From contig DCKD01000078.1 of the NCBI GenBank assembly GCA_002320245.1, forward strand, positions 42,943-106,942: 64,000 bases of DNA, in the 5' to 3' direction. A program made the position numbers and the translations under genes. The notes below the pieces were generated by a model. The model searched no databases. It saw only the letters and a program-made list of their open reading frames with translations, and had not been told where the DNA came from. Source of the stretch: Lachnospiraceae bacterium UBA1683. Its GTDB lineage: Bacteria; Bacillota; Clostridia; Lachnospirales; Lachnospiraceae. Below, in pieces: positions 9,295 through 18,178 of this stretch; within the stretch, counting starts at the first letter, position 1; each line of letters opens with the position of its first letter.

Positions 9295-10308
9295 TTATTC
9301 CTCGTTAGAAAAGCGAATGAATTCTTTCAGTTTTTCCATTGCTTTTCCGCTGTCAATCATTTGTGCTGCCAGTTTCACACCTTCGGAAATGTTTTCTGCC
9401 TTGCCTGCTACATAGAGTGCTGCTCCGGAATTCATCAACACGGCGGTTCTCTTTGCCCCTGTTTCTTTTCCACTTAAGATTGCTTTTGTAATACAGGCAT
9501 TCTCTTCCGGCGTTCCTCCGACCAGTTCACTCTTATCCGCACGTTCAAATCCGAAGTCTTCCGGCTTGATTACATAAGAGCTGTATATTCCGTCTTTTAC
9601 TTCACAGACAGTTGTCGGTGCGCAGCTTGATATTTCATCGAGTTTGTCCTGCCCGTACACAACCATTGCATTTTTCACACCAAGATTCTCCAACACCTTT
9701 GCAAGCGGCTCAACCAACGCTTCATCATACACGCCCATAACCTCCATGTTTGCTCCCGCCGGGTTGGCAAGCGGTCCGAGGATATTGAAAATAGTGCGGA
9801 TTCCAAGTTCTTTTCTGACTGGTGCAACATATTTCATTGCAATATGATAATTCTGGGCAAATAAAAAGCAGATTCCGATTTTCTCCAAAAGTTCCGCACT
9901 CTTTCCCGGCGGCAGTGTAATTTTTACTCCCAACGCTTCCAGCACATCCGCTGCCCCGCATTTACTTGATGCCGCACGGTTTCCGTGCTTTGCAACCGGA
10001 ACTCCCGCTGATGCAATCACCAGTGCCGATGTGGTGGAAATATTAAATGAATTTGCCCCATCTCCACCTGTTCCGACGATTTCCAGTGCGTCTATATTGT
10101 GGAGTAACTTCACGCAATGTTCCCTCATATCTGCCGCCGATGCCGTGATTTCATCGATTGTCTCACCTTTCATACTAAGCGCTGTCAAATAGGAGCTCAT
10201 CTGCACATCACTTGCAGCGCCACTCATAATCTCATCCATGACCTGATATGCTTCTTCGTAAGTCAGATTCTCTTTTTTTGCCAGTTTCAAAATTGCCTCT
10301 TTAATCAT
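9295..10308 (-). CDS. trpD: anthranilate phosphoribosyltransferase
   Basis: A 337-residue homodimeric transferase joining anthranilate to PRPP. The PRPP/magnesium loop [18 protein letters not shown] is at about residues 78-96, followed by [21 protein letters not shown]. Normal length for a stand-alone TrpD not fused to TrpG. It is followed at a 28-base distance by trpC and separated from trpG by the 186-bp family B element. Confidence 0.97.
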   Translation of the reverse strand: MIKEAILKLAKKENLTYEEAYQVMDEIMSGAASDVQMSSYLTALSMKGETIDEITASAADMREHCVKLLHNIDALEIVGTGGDGANSFNISTTSALVIASAGVPVAKHGNRAASSKCGAADVLEALGVKITLPPGKSAELLEKIGICFLFAQNYHIAMKYVAPVRKELGIRTIFNILGPLANPAGANMEVMGVYDEALVEPLAKVLENLGVKNAMVVYGQDKLDEISSCAPTTVCEVKDGIYSSYVIKPEDFGFERADKSELVGGTPEENACITKAILSGKETGAKRTAVLMNSGAALYVAGKAENISEGVKLAAQMIDSGKAMEKLKEFIRFSNEE

Positions 10309-10346
10309 TGTTCTGCCTTCCTTTCCTGATATATGATTCTTATAAT

Positions 10347-10532
10347 ATGATTACAGCGTCAAAAGCCATCTCACACGTCGTGCCTGCACGTAAGTAGGAA
10401 AATGGATTTATGACGCGCCCCTACATGAGAAAGAAGCGGAGAAGAGGCTCCACACATTCCGAATGTGGGGCAGGATTGCGGGAGCTGCAAAGCAGCGAAA
10501 CAATCCGTAAACAGTTTTGACGCTCTAATCAT
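10347..10532. mobile_element. 186-bp MITE-like element, family B copy 1
   Basis: The left end ATGATTACAGCGTCAAAA and the right end TTTTGACGCTCTAATCAT are inverted repeats matching at 17 of 18 positions. A 3-base direct repeat AAT flanks it. Inside are GGATTG...CAATCC and GCTGC-AAA-GCAGC stems. Near-identical bodies occur at 26426 and 32443. The outermost bases supply the TGA stop of trpG. No transposase is encoded, so it would have to be mobilised in trans (inference). Confidence 0.85.
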
Positions 10533-11101
10533 AATATTTTTCCGATGAAATTGTGTATCATCGTTCTTCCATCCGGTGTCAGAATAGATTCCGGGTGAAA
10601 CTGTAATCCATAAACTTCATATTCTGTATGTTCCACCGCCATCACCTCTCCATCCGCAGTCTCGGCTGTTATCTTCAATTCTTTTGGTAATGTATCACGT
10701 ACCGCTGCCAGTGAATGATATCTTGCCACCGGGATATTTGCCGGAAGATTCCGGAATAATTTACTTCCCGTATCAAGACTTACCTCGGATGTCTTACCAT
10801 GCATCAGTTCTTTTGCATAAGAAACAGTCGCTCCAAGCGCCTCACAGATTGCCTGATGTCCAAGACACACCCCGAGGATTGGGACTTTTCCAGAGAATTC
10901 CCTCACTGCTTCAATACAGCATCCAGCATCTGCCGGATGCCCCGGTCCGGGAGAAAGCACGATATAGTCCGGACTCATTTCCCGAATTTCGTCTATCGTT
11001 TTTTCATCGTTTCGAATCACGGTAATCTCAGGATTCTCCTTGCCAATCAATTGATAGAGGTTATAGGAAAAACTGTCATAATTATCAATCAGTAAAATCA
11101 T
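10529..11101 (-). CDS. trpG: anthranilate synthase, glutamine amidotransferase subunit
   Basis: A 190-residue class I glutaminase that feeds ammonia to TrpE. It starts MILLIDNYDSFSYNL, has the oxyanion and PGPGHP region, the nucleophile elbow GVCLGHQAI (Cys near residue 79) and the QFHPESI His-Glu pair near the end. The ATG at 11101 overlaps the trpE stop (ATGA), so an upstream in-frame extension is rejected. The stop codon TGA is made from the terminal inverted repeat of the family B element that follows. Confidence 0.96.
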   Translation of the reverse strand: MILLIDNYDSFSYNLYQLIGKENPEITVIRNDEKTIDEIREMSPDYIVLSPGPGHPADAGCCIEAVREFSGKVPILGVCLGHQAICEALGATVSYAKELMHGKTSEVSLDTGSKLFRNLPANIPVARYHSLAAVRDTLPKELKITAETADGEVMAVEHTEYEVYGLQFHPESILTPDGRTMIHNFIGKIL

Positions 11102-12603
11102 TCTTCCATCCCCTTTCCTGCTGTTTCTATTGCCGTTGTTACCGCCTTTGCCTTGTTGATACACTCCTGATACTCGTTTTCCGGAACGCTGTCTGCCACA
11201 ATCCCCGCCCCGGAACACACGTATACGATATCATTCTTTGCATATGCCATCCGAATTGCAATACAGGTATCCACGTTTCCTGTAAAATCAATGTATCCAA
11301 CCGCACCCCCATAGATTCCTCTCTTACAGTCTTCCAGTTCATTAATTATCTCACATGCACGTATTTTCGGCGCTCCCGAAAGTGTTCCTGCCGGAAGAAC
11401 CGCATCGATGGTATCCATATAATCTTTATCCTGCCGGATAATCCCTTTTACCGTCGAACCGATATGCATGACATGGGAAAACCTCTCGATTTCCATATAT
11501 TTTTCTACCTCAACGGTTCCAATCTTACTAATTTTTCCAATATCGTTTCTTCCCAAATCAACGAGCATATTGTGCTCTGCCAGTTCTTTTTCATCTTTCA
11601 GCAGCTCCTCTTCCAACGCCTTGTCTTCCTCGTATGAGCGCCCCCGTTTTCTCGTCCCCGCCAGAGGGAATGTATGAAGCGTGTCTCCTTCAAGCTTTGC
11701 CAGCGTTTCCGGCGATGCCCCGGCAATTTCAATATCATTGCCGGAAAAATAAAACATATACGGAGACGGGTTTGTTGTCCGCAGAACCCGGTACACATCA
11801 AAAATACTTCCTTCCATTTCCGCCTCTAACCGGTTAGACAGCACCACCTGAAAAATATCGCCTTCGTAAATATGCTGCTTTGCTTTTTCCACCATACTAC
11901 AATATATTTCCCTGGAAAAATGCGGTTTGAAATTGCTTTTCAACTGAAAAGCTGTATGCGGGGCATAATCACACTTCTGAATCAGATGTTTCAGCCGCCT
12001 TAATTTTTCCTTGCTTTCCCCGTATGCCTTTTCCATTTTCTCCGACTGCATAATCGTTCCGTCCTCATTTGCAATCGGCATACTTACAATCAAAATAATT
12101 TTCTGTCTCAGATGGTCAAATGCAATAACCTCATCAAACAGCATCAAATCCACATCCCGAAAATGCGTTTCATCCTTTGCATTCAGTTCCAGCTCCGGCT
12201 CCACATATTTGATATAATCATAGGAGAAATATCCAACTAACCCTCCTGTAAATGTCGGTAATCCCTTGATTCTCGGTGCACGGTTCTGCTCTATGATTTT
12301 TCGGATATATTTGCCCGGACGGAGGGTTTCCTCCTGAATTGTCTCATGATTTTTTAACCGAACCTTTCCATTCCGGCAGCTAATTTCCATTTTGGGCTCA
12401 AACCCAAGGAAACTGTATCTTCCCCACCGTTTTGCATCCTCCGCACTTTCAAACATATAGCAATGTTCACTGACTTTTTTGAGAACCCGGAGCACCCCGA
12501 TTGGTGTATACATATCAGAATACATTTCCATACTGACCGGGATGGTTCGGTAATTGCCGGATTGGGCAAAACCTTGAATTGTCTGTAAATCTGGATAAAT
12601 CAT
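11098..12603 (-). CDS. trpE: anthranilate synthase component I
   Basis: A 501-residue chorismate-utilising enzyme. The N-terminal regulatory part has ESAEDAKRWGRYSFLGF, the element that binds feedback tryptophan; the catalytic half has the DVYRVLRTTNPSPYMFY, AGTRKRG, DLGRNDIGK, HVMHIGSTVKG and LPAGTLSGAPKIRA signatures. The frame is open to 12828, but the extra codons would be read from the T-box terminator and a repeat element, so the start is placed at 12603 with AAAGGGG upstream. First gene of the trp operon. Confidence 0.96.
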   Translation of the reverse strand: MIYPDLQTIQGFAQSGNYRTIPVSMEMYSDMYTPIGVLRVLKKVSEHCYMFESAEDAKRWGRYSFLGFEPKMEISCRNGKVRLKNHETIQEETLRPGKYIRKIIEQNRAPRIKGLPTFTGGLVGYFSYDYIKYVEPELELNAKDETHFRDVDLMLFDEVIAFDHLRQKIILIVSMPIANEDGTIMQSEKMEKAYGESKEKLRRLKHLIQKCDYAPHTAFQLKSNFKPHFSREIYCSMVEKAKQHIYEGDIFQVVLSNRLEAEMEGSIFDVYRVLRTTNPSPYMFYFSGNDIEIAGASPETLAKLEGDTLHTFPLAGTRKRGRSYEEDKALEEELLKDEKELAEHNMLVDLGRNDIGKISKIGTVEVEKYMEIERFSHVMHIGSTVKGIIRQDKDYMDTIDAVLPAGTLSGAPKIRACEIINELEDCKRGIYGGAVGYIDFTGNVDTCIAIRMAYAKNDIVYVCSGAGIVADSVPENEYQECINKAKAVTTAIETAGKGMEE

Positions 12604-12633
12604 TATACAATCCCCTTTCCTTTTATTAGATAT

Positions 12634-12736
12634 GTAACTATTCAGAGCCATGCGCATCTGCAACGTTTTTATGCGTTGGATGCTTGCATACATAAGTATA
12701 AATCGGTACAGATGCATATGGCGGCTTTGAACAGTT
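12634..12736. repeat. MITE-like element, family C copy 1
   Basis: A roughly 103-bp element, from GTAACTATTCAGAGCCATGC to GGCTTTGAACAGTT, closely matches the first two thirds of the element at 16420. It lies in the trp leader between the T-box terminator and trpE. The ends are degenerate inverted repeats. Confidence 0.75.
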
Positions 12737-12801
12737 TCTACGATATAATGAAGTGTTCTCACTGCCGTATAGACAAGCTTTTCCTGTGAAACATTAAGCA
12801 C

Positions 12802-13120
12802 AAAAAATCCGCCCCTGACATCACACAATAATATTGTGTAACGTCAAGGGCGGATTAAATTTCATAATTCGCGGTGCCACCTTGATTCACAGAGAAAAAT
12901 TCTCTGTGCGCTTAGCGAGATACCAACATATCCCCGGCAACTAACGTATGCCTGCACGTCATGCTATACAGGTTCTGAGCAATTTCTAAAATGTATTGTA
13001 ACCAGATACCTTTCCCGCATACCCTCAGTGGTCCATTTAACATCCTGCGTTTTACCCGGCTCTCACCTGCCCGGACTCTCTGTGAATGCACGATATGCTG
13101 TTATCTCCACTTCATCGGTT
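12802..13120 (-). promoter_or_regulatory. tryptophan T-box leader
   Basis: Read on the minus strand, the leader holds the T-box sequence AAGGTGGCACCGCG (around 12870-12884), which binds the uncharged tRNA acceptor end. It is followed by a strong terminator stem (AATCCGCCC... pairing with GGGCGGATT, then T-run, 12802-12856). The 5-prime part has a Stem I with AGGTGAGAGCC and a specifier region AAATGGACCAC, in which UGG reads as tryptophan. Uncharged tRNA-Trp would favour antitermination and turn on trpEGDCFBA. The operon content agrees with the specifier. Confidence 0.93.
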
Positions 13121-13140
13121 TACTTTGTTAAATTAGTATT

Positions 13141-13170
13141 ATTATAAACATATTTTCCGGAAGCTGTCAA
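13141..13170 (-). promoter_or_regulatory. sigma-A promoter of the trp operon
   Basis: On the minus strand a TTGACA box (13170-13165) and a TATAAT box (13146-13141) are separated by 18 bases, just upstream of the T-box leader. Confidence 0.85.
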
Positions 13171-13285
13171 TACTTTTTTCCACCTTCCAAGTAAAAAACT
13201 TGCCAAAAAACTTCCAAGCAAAAATGATGGCGCTTTCCCGATATTGCTGCCGGAAAATCAGCCATCACTTTAAACTACATTTTTC

Positions 13286-14695
13286 TTATATTTTATTTTT
13301 CATTCTCGCAAAGTAATCTTTTGTCTCAGATACAACCACACCGCTCAATGTCAACAACGCAATCAGGTTTGGGAATGCCATCAGAGCATTGAAGATATCT
13401 GCGATATTCCATACCGCCGCTACCGTCATATATGGTCCGAAGAACACACAGGCAATATACAGCCACCGGTAAGTCTTCACCGCTTTCTGATTTCTGTTGA
13501 ACAGGTATTCCAGACAACGCTCACCATAGTAATCCCATCCAAGGATTGTGGTAAACGCAAAGAATACCAGACAAAGCATCAATGCAAATGATGCAACAGC
13601 CGGCGGGAAGGGAAGTCCCTGCTGGAATGCCGCATTTGTAATTTCAATTCCTTCCAGGCCTGTATTCCATGTTCCTGTAATAACAATAGCCAATCCTGTC
13701 ATCGTACAGATTACAATTGTATCAATAAATGTACCAGTCATAGATACCAGCCCCTGACGGGCAGGTTCCTTTGTCTGTGCCGCCGCAGCCGCAATTGGCG
13801 CGCTTCCAAGACCGGATTCGTTTGAGAAAATACCTCTTGCGATACCCTTCTGCATTGCAACGACCATTGTTCCCATTGCACCACCTGCAAGTGCACTTCC
13901 GGTAAATGCAGATTTTACAATCGCAACAACTGCTGCAGGGATTGCCGTAATATTTGTAACCATAATAATCAATACAAGTGCAACATACAAAACAGCCATG
14001 AACGGTACGACAACCTGAGATACTTTTGCGATGCGCTTAATACCGCCAATGACAACCAAACCGACACAGACTGTAAGTACCAGACAGGAAATCACAGTCG
14101 CCCATGAATATGTATTTCCAAACAAATTGACCGTGTATGCCATATCCGGATCAACAAAGTTCTTCACTGCAGACGCAATGCCATTTACCTGTGTAAATGT
14201 ACCGATACCAAACAGACCGACTCCCGCTCCGAAAAATGCGAAAATCTTTGCAAGCCATCTCCACTGTTTTCCCATACCGTTCTCAATATAATAAAATGGT
14301 CCACCCAGGACATGACCATTTTCATCAATCGTACGATACTTGATTGCAAGCAGACCCTCTGCATACTTCGTTGCCATTCCAAAGAATGCCGCTACAATCA
14401 TCCAGAACAATGCCCCCGGTCCACCTGCTGCAATTGCAGTAGCGACACCGACAATGTTGCCTGTACCGATTGTTGCTGACAGTGCTGTACACAGTGCTCC
14501 AAAACTAGTTACCTCACCATGTCCGTCTCCTTCATTTTTCACCATGAATTTCAAGGCTTTTCCAAGATGTCTCACCTGCAAAACACCTAAACGAACTGTT
14601 AAAATGAATCCTGTAATCAGGATTAGAATGATTAACGGCAGTCCCCATACAACTCCGTCAAACCATGTGATAAAATGATTGATTTGCTCCAACAT
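13286..14695 (-). CDS. alanine/glycine:cation symporter
   Basis: A 469-residue inner-membrane transporter of the AGCS family that imports alanine or glycine with sodium. Typical motifs are ATIGTGNIVGVATAIAAGG (near residue 80) and GLGSAPIAAAAAQT (near 300), with about ten hydrophobic spans. A glycine riboswitch in the leader makes glycine the likely substrate or signal. The frame extends into the riboswitch, so the start is set at 14695, where MLEQINHFITWFDG is the normal family N terminus; the ribosome site lies at the riboswitch 3-prime end. Confidence 0.92.
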   Translation of the reverse strand: MLEQINHFITWFDGVVWGLPLIILILITGFILTVRLGVLQVRHLGKALKFMVKNEGDGHGEVTSFGALCTALSATIGTGNIVGVATAIAAGGPGALFWMIVAAFFGMATKYAEGLLAIKYRTIDENGHVLGGPFYYIENGMGKQWRWLAKIFAFFGAGVGLFGIGTFTQVNGIASAVKNFVDPDMAYTVNLFGNTYSWATVISCLVLTVCVGLVVIGGIKRIAKVSQVVVPFMAVLYVALVLIIMVTNITAIPAAVVAIVKSAFTGSALAGGAMGTMVVAMQKGIARGIFSNESGLGSAPIAAAAAQTKEPARQGLVSMTGTFIDTIVICTMTGLAIVITGTWNTGLEGIEITNAAFQQGLPFPPAVASFALMLCLVFFAFTTILGWDYYGERCLEYLFNRNQKAVKTYRWLYIACVFFGPYMTVAAVWNIADIFNALMAFPNLIALLTLSGVVVSETKDYFARMKNKI

Positions 14696-14702
14696 ACCTT
14701 TC

Positions 14703-14805
14703 TTCCTCCATCCTTTTGCCTGAGAGATTAACAGCATTTCACTGCGTACACCTTCGGCGCTCTTCCTCTTAGATTTTGAAGAGACTCTCCTGAGTTTCGT
14801 GCTTT
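14703..14805 (-). promoter_or_regulatory. glycine riboswitch
   Basis: On the minus strand the leader reads GGAGAGTCTCTTC, AGAGCGCCGAAGGTGTA, then ATCTCTCAGGCAAAAGGAT and GGAGG. These are the conserved glycine aptamer core blocks in the right order. Only one aptamer is seen rather than the tandem form. The ribosome site of the AGCS gene directly follows, so control of translation or of a short terminator is possible. Confidence 0.9.
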
Positions 14806-14883
14806 AACACGCCGTAGTATACAATAGCACGTCAGAGCTTAGATTTCAATAGCTTTTTTATAAAAAATTTAGAATTGATCATC

Positions 14884-14922
14884 AAAGGGGACAGTCCCCT
14901 GTCAGAAGGGACTGTCCCCTTT
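14884..14922. repeat. REP-like hairpin downstream of the ZIP gene
   Basis: Arms AAAGGGGACAGTCCC and GGGACTGTCCCCTTT (15 bp, perfect) flank a 9-base loop. Each arm itself contains an AGGGGAC-GTCCCCT palindrome. It may end transcription of the ZIP gene, and its GGGGAC foot resembles the hairpin at the trpC end. Confidence 0.7.
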
Positions 14923-14937
14923 GCTAATTTACAGAAA

Positions 14938-15717
14938 TCATCCCAACGCCACATCCAGTATCATCATTAAAACAAACCCGGCTGCAACACCGATTGTCCC
15001 GATATTCGAATGTTCACCTGCCTGTGACTCCGGTATCAGTTCTTCCACAACAACATAAATCATCGCTCCGGCAGCGAACGCAAGCAAATATGGCAAAATT
15101 GGCGTTACAAACTGCGTCAGCAAAATGGTAATCAACGCTGCGATTGGCTCAACGATACCAGAAGCCGCACCATACCAGAATGCCTTTTTCCTTGTAAATC
15201 CCTCTCCCCGAAGGGGCATGGAGATGATTGCCCCCTCCGGGAAGTTCTGAATCGCAATCCCGACTGATAACGCGAATGCCCCAGCCAATGAAATCAGTTC
15301 ATTCCCGCTCATTACCCCGGCAAAAGTCACGCCAACCGCCATGCCCTCCGGAATGTTGTGAAGCGTCACCGCAAAAACGAGCATTGTTGTTTTTTTTAGC
15401 TCGGTCTTTATCCCCTCCGGTTCTTCCTCTGTCAAATGCAGATGAGGTATCACGGTATCCAGCAGCAAAAGAAATCCCATTCCAAACAAAAACCCGATTG
15501 CTGCGGGCGCCCATATGATTTTTGCCCCCTCCGACATATCAATGGCAGGAATCAGCAGTGACCAAACGGACGCCGCCATCATAACACCTGATGCAAATCC
15601 GAGTAAAACCTTCTGAAGCCGGTTGTCCATTTCTTTTCTCATAAAAAATACCATCGCAGCTCCCAGCGCAGTACCGGCAAACGGTATCCATATTCCAATC
15701 CAAATATTGTGATTCAT
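14938..15717 (-). CDS. ZIP family divalent metal transporter
   Basis: A 259-residue membrane protein with about eight hydrophobic segments. The metal-binding helices show LHNIPEGMAVGV (near residue 120) and IQNFPEGAIISMPLRGEG (near 155), the paired HN.PEG/N.PEG motifs of ZIP transporters, and EELIPES in a later helix. A histidine-poor loop HLHLTEEEPEG follows TM3. It would move zinc or another divalent metal into the cytoplasm. Single gene, divergent from the P-loop gene to the right. Confidence 0.9.
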   Translation of the reverse strand: MNHNIWIGIWIPFAGTALGAAMVFFMRKEMDNRLQKVLLGFASGVMMAASVWSLLIPAIDMSEGAKIIWAPAAIGFLFGMGFLLLLDTVIPHLHLTEEEPEGIKTELKKTTMLVFAVTLHNIPEGMAVGVTFAGVMSGNELISLAGAFALSVGIAIQNFPEGAIISMPLRGEGFTRKKAFWYGAASGIVEPIAALITILLTQFVTPILPYLLAFAAGAMIYVVVEELIPESQAGEHSNIGTIGVAAGFVLMMILDVALG

Positions 15718-15806
15718 TCTGATATACCCCTTCCTTTTTACGTTATCTTATGATACGCACAGTACGCCTGTAATGTCAAATTCTTTTTTATTTTTTCCTT
15801 TTTAGG

Positions 15807-15835
15807 TTGTTACATACAGGCGTTTAGTGTATAAT
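15807..15835 (+). promoter_or_regulatory. sigma-A promoter of the small P-loop gene
   Basis: TTGTTA (15807-15812) and TATAAT (15830-15835) are spaced by 17 bases, 65 bases before the start codon at 15901. Confidence 0.75.
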
Positions 15836-15900
15836 AAATTTAAGAAATTTGAGCAGCGAGATTACTCAAAAATACACCTACATATAAGGAGAGAATCGCC

Positions 15901-16323
15901 ATGGTAAATTTAATAACAGGCCCAAAGGGCAGCGGAAAAACACAGCAAATGATTGAACTCGCCAACGAAAAAGTCAAGACTTCAAAAGGGAACGTCGTAT
16001 TGATTAAAAAGAGTCACCGGGATACTTACAGCGTCGACTTTAACGTGCGTGCAATCTGTATGGATGACTACAAAGACATCACTACACTGGAAGAATTTGT
16101 AGGATTTTTATATGGTATGGTAGCCGGTAACCACGACATTGAAACGGTGTTTATTGACGGTGTTTTAAAACAGGCCGACATCACAATTGACAGTCTTCCG
16201 GATTTTATGAAGAAGCTCAACAAGATTTCTTCTGACAACAATATCGAATTCTTTATCAGCGTCAGCACAGCAAAGGAAAATATTCAGGATATCGACAATC
16301 CTGCATACAAAGTGCTTAACTGA
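15901..16323 (+). CDS. small P-loop NTPase of unknown role
   Basis: A 140-residue protein opening MVNLITGPKGSGKTQQMIE with a Walker A motif (GPKGSGKT, residues 7-14) and a Walker B-like VFIDG near residue 82. A thymidine-kinase-like or minimal P-loop fold is likely; no DNA-binding or membrane part is present. It has an AAGGAGAG ribosome site, its own promoter and its own terminator, so it is a single-gene unit. Similar stand-alone ATPases occur in Clostridia, but I know of no assigned function. Confidence 0.75.
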   Translation: MVNLITGPKGSGKTQQMIELANEKVKTSKGNVVLIKKSHRDTYSVDFNVRAICMDDYKDITTLEEFVGFLYGMVAGNHDIETVFIDGVLKQADITIDSLPDFMKKLNKISSDNNIEFFISVSTAKENIQDIDNPAYKVLN

Positions 16324-16365
16324 CATTTGATTTATCCGTTTTTACGGTGTATATGAGCGGAAAAA

Positions 16366-16404
16366 GCGGCTGTGAACCCAGTTATGATTCACAGCCGCCT
16401 TTAT
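16366..16404 (+). terminator. rho-independent terminator
   Basis: GCGGCTGTGAA (16366-16376) pairs perfectly with TTCACAGCCGC (16388-16398) and is followed by CTTTATTT. It ends the P-loop gene. Confidence 0.88.
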
Positions 16405-16419
16405 TTCTATTCGTTATTT

Positions 16420-16562
16420 GTAACTGTTCAGAGCCATGCGCACCTGCAACGGTTTTATGTGTTGGATACTTGCATACATAAGTATAAATCGGTGCAGATG
16501 CATATGGCGGATACGCCACATCTCAAAATCCGCAGGATTTTGAGATGGCTCTGAACAGTTAC
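16420..16562. mobile_element. 143-bp MITE-like element, family C copy 2
   Basis: The ends GTAACTGTTCAGAGCCA and TGGCTCTGAACAGTTAC are perfect 17-bp inverted repeats. Inside is a perfect 11-bp hairpin (16521-16531 with 16535-16545). The body matches the element at 12634. Its right end is two bases from the stop codon of the gene at 16565. No protein is encoded. Confidence 0.88.
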
Positions 16563-16564
16563 TT

Positions 16565-18163
16565 TTATTTAATTGAAAGAACTGTATTGGTCTTAGCCCC
16601 TTCTTTATATTCCAGTTGAATCTCATCACCCACATTGTATTTAATGATATCAATATAATCAACAACCGACACATCAAATATCTCATCTGAATTTTCCAGC
16701 ATGATATAATAATGCGAATTTCCATCCACTACACCCTGTGCAATTTTGGAAATCTTTCCTTCCACAGCGGTGATTTCTCTTGTGTCCGGCTCCTCTGTCT
16801 TGATACCATTGTCATACATTAATTTATTGTAAGACTCTTCACATGCACCGACCGTATCTCCGATTGCAACTACCTGATACTTCTGTACATTCACCATCGC
16901 ATACTTCTTTACAAGTCCGGCATCATCCTTCAAAGCAATAAAATAAGTCGGCTCTCCGGAAATATTTAGAAGTAACGGGAATGTTGCAGTGTATTTCAGA
17001 TTCTGTACCTGTCCCTCCGCCGAGGACATTGCCGAATCCTCGGTCGCACCTTCGATTGCATAGAATTTTGTCTCCATCGTCCTCTGGTTCATGAGTACAA
17101 ACCCGACATTTGACTGATCCCCGCTGACAGATGTCACCCCGGTATACACCCAGACATCATCATCAATCGCCAGATAATTATATCCGCTTGTTGTCATCAG
17201 ACAGTCTTTCTGTCCCAGAACACTGTTAAAATATCCATGTTTCAGCGTTCCGTAATAATCATACAGTTCAACCAGCAAATCTGCGGAATACGCGCGGTCA
17301 ATCCATTCCGGCGCATCTTCAATCGCATAATCTACCGTCTCACCTGTAATCGCGTTGCAAAGGACAACCCGTCCTACCGTTACTCCGCCGAACAAACCAA
17401 TGTTATATTTGCGTACCGGACAAATCCAATATGGCACACCATCATCATTGATTTCAAAACTTAATTCATTGAAAATATAAGTCGGATAAGCAAAACGCAG
17501 ATGCCGGTAAATATTCCGGTTAAAATGATCGCTGGCGGTATATTTCATTCCTTCATCCAATTTCACCAGTTCCGTATTCTGCGTCGCCATATCAATCCTG
17601 ATATATGCCGGAATTCCCTCTTTCTGGTTCGTAAACCACTTAATCAGATTCGCATACCGCAACGGAGATACCCGCACCGGCTGATCTTTATAGTTAATCT
17701 GGCTGTACAGCTCATCAACTTCGAACTGAGATACCATGTCCACCATACTTCCCATCTTCCGGTTTCCGAGAATCTCTGCTGAATCCTTATCTAACAGCGG
17801 AATCTGGTCGAACGACAGCTCTTCGATATCTTTCGTAAACTCTCCGTCTTTCACATTCAAGAGTTTCTGATACTTTTTCGCATTGATAATCGGTGATGAC
17901 ACCAACGCCCCAACCAGATAAACAATAATCAGCGCTGCAAGCAGTCCGAAAATAACCTTAAATCCGATTAATTTCTTCATTTCAAACTTGGTCGGCTTTT
18001 TCTTTGACAGGTAAACCGCTCCGATAATCACGACAATTACAATCAAAAATACCCACAGCTCTGTCGAGTGCAGATTAATTGCGGGAAGCGCAATATAATA
18101 GTACAACGCTGCCAAAATGATAACAGCCAATGCCGAAATAAGTTTTAATTTTCCCTTTTTCAT
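16565..18163 (-). CDS. membrane protein with large extracytoplasmic domain, unknown
   Basis: A 532-residue protein. Residues 1-100 hold three hydrophobic spans (about 7-28, 35-53 and 68-92) separated by short KKKPTKFEMKK-like basic loops. The remaining 430 residues are hydrophilic, aromatic-rich and probably outside the cell, with repeats of YxxI/VWVYTG-type beta strands. The last 65 residues (from ITAVEGKISKIA to the end) look like a small OB-like beta domain. I do not recognise the family. It follows trkA-trkH on the same strand with a 15-base gap, so co-transcription with potassium uptake genes is likely. Confidence 0.7.
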   Translation of the reverse strand: MKKGKLKLISALAVIILAALYYYIALPAINLHSTELWVFLIVIVVIIGAVYLSKKKPTKFEMKKLIGFKVIFGLLAALIIVYLVGALVSSPIINAKKYQKLLNVKDGEFTKDIEELSFDQIPLLDKDSAEILGNRKMGSMVDMVSQFEVDELYSQINYKDQPVRVSPLRYANLIKWFTNQKEGIPAYIRIDMATQNTELVKLDEGMKYTASDHFNRNIYRHLRFAYPTYIFNELSFEINDDGVPYWICPVRKYNIGLFGGVTVGRVVLCNAITGETVDYAIEDAPEWIDRAYSADLLVELYDYYGTLKHGYFNSVLGQKDCLMTTSGYNYLAIDDDVWVYTGVTSVSGDQSNVGFVLMNQRTMETKFYAIEGATEDSAMSSAEGQVQNLKYTATFPLLLNISGEPTYFIALKDDAGLVKKYAMVNVQKYQVVAIGDTVGACEESYNKLMYDNGIKTEEPDTREITAVEGKISKIAQGVVDGNSHYYIMLENSDEIFDVSVVDYIDIIKYNVGDEIQLEYKEGAKTNTVLSIK

Positions 18164-18178
18164 TTTTTCTCCTTATAA

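Noticed and set aside
12604..12828. N-terminal extension of TrpE by 75 codons
   Set aside because: These codons lie in the T-box terminator and family C repeat, and a similar peptide is read from the other repeat copy at 16414.
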